Assembly (NCBI GenBank): GCA_003566255.1
Contig: PXEC01000026.1
Coordinates: 1 to 5,523 of the forward strand
DNA length: 5,523 bases
Direction of reading: 5' to 3'
Source of the DNA: Candidatus Peregrinibacteria bacterium
GTDB taxonomy: Bacteria > Patescibacteriota > Gracilibacteria > UBA1369 > LOWO2-01-FULL-3
Shown here: in pieces, positions 5,261 to 5,523 of the stretch
Numbering within the stretch: position 1 is the stretch's first letter
Layout: every line of letters begins with the position of its first letter
Notes under the pieces: generated by a model
Told to the model about the DNA's origin: nothing
What the model saw: only the letters and a program-made list of their open reading frames with translations
Database searches by the model: none
Translations under genes and position numbers: made by a program

Positions 5261-5523
5261 CGTATTCTCCGCTGTCCGTGTTTACTTTTATAACATCGCC
5301 TTCTTTTATGAAGAGAGGGACTTTTATCATCGATCCGGTTTCTATTTTTACCTCTTTTGATCCTCCCGTTGCGGTGTCTCCTTTCAATCCCGGAGGGGCT
5401 TCAATCACCTTGAATTCCATTTTTTGAGGGATTTGTACGCTTACCGGCACTCCGTCAAGATACATCGCGTAGCATTCGGTTCCTTCCAAAAGATATTGTT
5501 TCGCGTCGCCTATCGCTTCTTCC
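5247..5523 (-). CDS. efp: Elongation factor P, C-terminal part (5' end outside window)
   Basis: The last 91 residues are visible and the frame is open to the window edge. EF-P binds between the P and E sites of stalled ribosomes and helps form peptide bonds at consecutive prolines. The visible part covers the end of domain II (DAKQYLLEGTECYAMYLDG, then VPVSVQIPQKMEFKVIEAPPG) and all of domain III (LKGDTATGGSKEV to GEYVSKA). The family signature is clear at KEVKIETGSMIKVPLFIKEG. The N-terminal KOW-like domain with the lysine or arginine that is modified at its tip lies outside, so the modification type cannot be judged. A TTG at 5489 is not the start, because the homologous sequence continues upstream of it. 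Stop TGA, 23 bp before serS; the two translation genes are probably co-transcribed. Confidence 0.95.
   Translation of the reverse strand, partial: EEAIGDAKQYLLEGTECYAMYLDGVPVSVQIPQKMEFKVIEAPPGLKGDTATGGSKEVKIETGSMIKVPLFIKEGDVIKVNTDSGEYVSKA

Noticed and set aside
5247..5489. A complete 80-residue gene starting at a TTG
   Set aside because: The sequence is the EF-P C-terminal region, and family-like sequence continues in frame to the window edge, so it is a partial gene.
3964..5523. Recoded TGA (genetic code 25 of Gracilibacteria/Absconditabacteria)
   Set aside because: serS and efp both end at TGA exactly where their families end, and no internal TGA is needed in any gene.

Overview
The window is a compact stretch of bacterial chromosome. 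All five supported genes lie on the minus strand and are read from high to low coordinates: elongation factor P (3' part only), seryl-tRNA synthetase, a secreted S-layer-homology protein, a sugar-isomerase-like TIM-barrel protein, and a MacB-type ABC transporter (5' part only). Intergenic gaps are 23, 55, 71 and 35 bp, so no stretch over 300 bases lacks a gene. TGA ends both efp and serS and no gene has an internal TGA, so the standard bacterial code fits.

Region by region: 5247-5523 holds the end of efp and 3964-5223 holds serS, a small translation block. 1767-3908 encodes a 713-residue modular surface protein: signal peptide, about nine GLUG beta-solenoid repeats, an acidic (EDPTDP)n linker encoded by 18-bp tandem repeats, a diproline-rich spacer, and three SLH domains for attachment to cell-wall polymer. 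Its stop codon sits in the loop of a strong hairpin, followed at once by a good promoter for the TIM-barrel gene (916-1695). That gene has the xylose-isomerase-like fold signature, but a Lys appears where the last metal-binding Glu is expected. 1-880 is an ABC ATPase running into the first transmembrane helix of a fused permease.

The gaps carry candidate promoters. Two share an almost identical minus-strand core, ATGTGCTAnAAT (extended -10). In front of the ABC gene, and less surely serS, the -10 box lies only 7 nt from the ATG, which predicts leaderless mRNAs. None of the four visible starts has a well-placed Shine-Dalgarno sequence. Together with the small gaps and the SLH/GLUG surface protein, this suggests a Candidate Phyla Radiation (Patescibacteria) lineage that uses the standard code, such as a Peregrinibacteria-like group. 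That placement is inference, not proof.

The genes do not form one pathway. efp and serS are translation housekeeping, the SLH protein is cell envelope, and the MacB-like protein is probably envelope export. I see no mobile element, CRISPR array, RNA gene or defence system. The points most worth attention are the leaderless-type promoters, the altered active site of the TIM-barrel protein, the repeat-built surface protein, and a GC-only hairpin inside serS.
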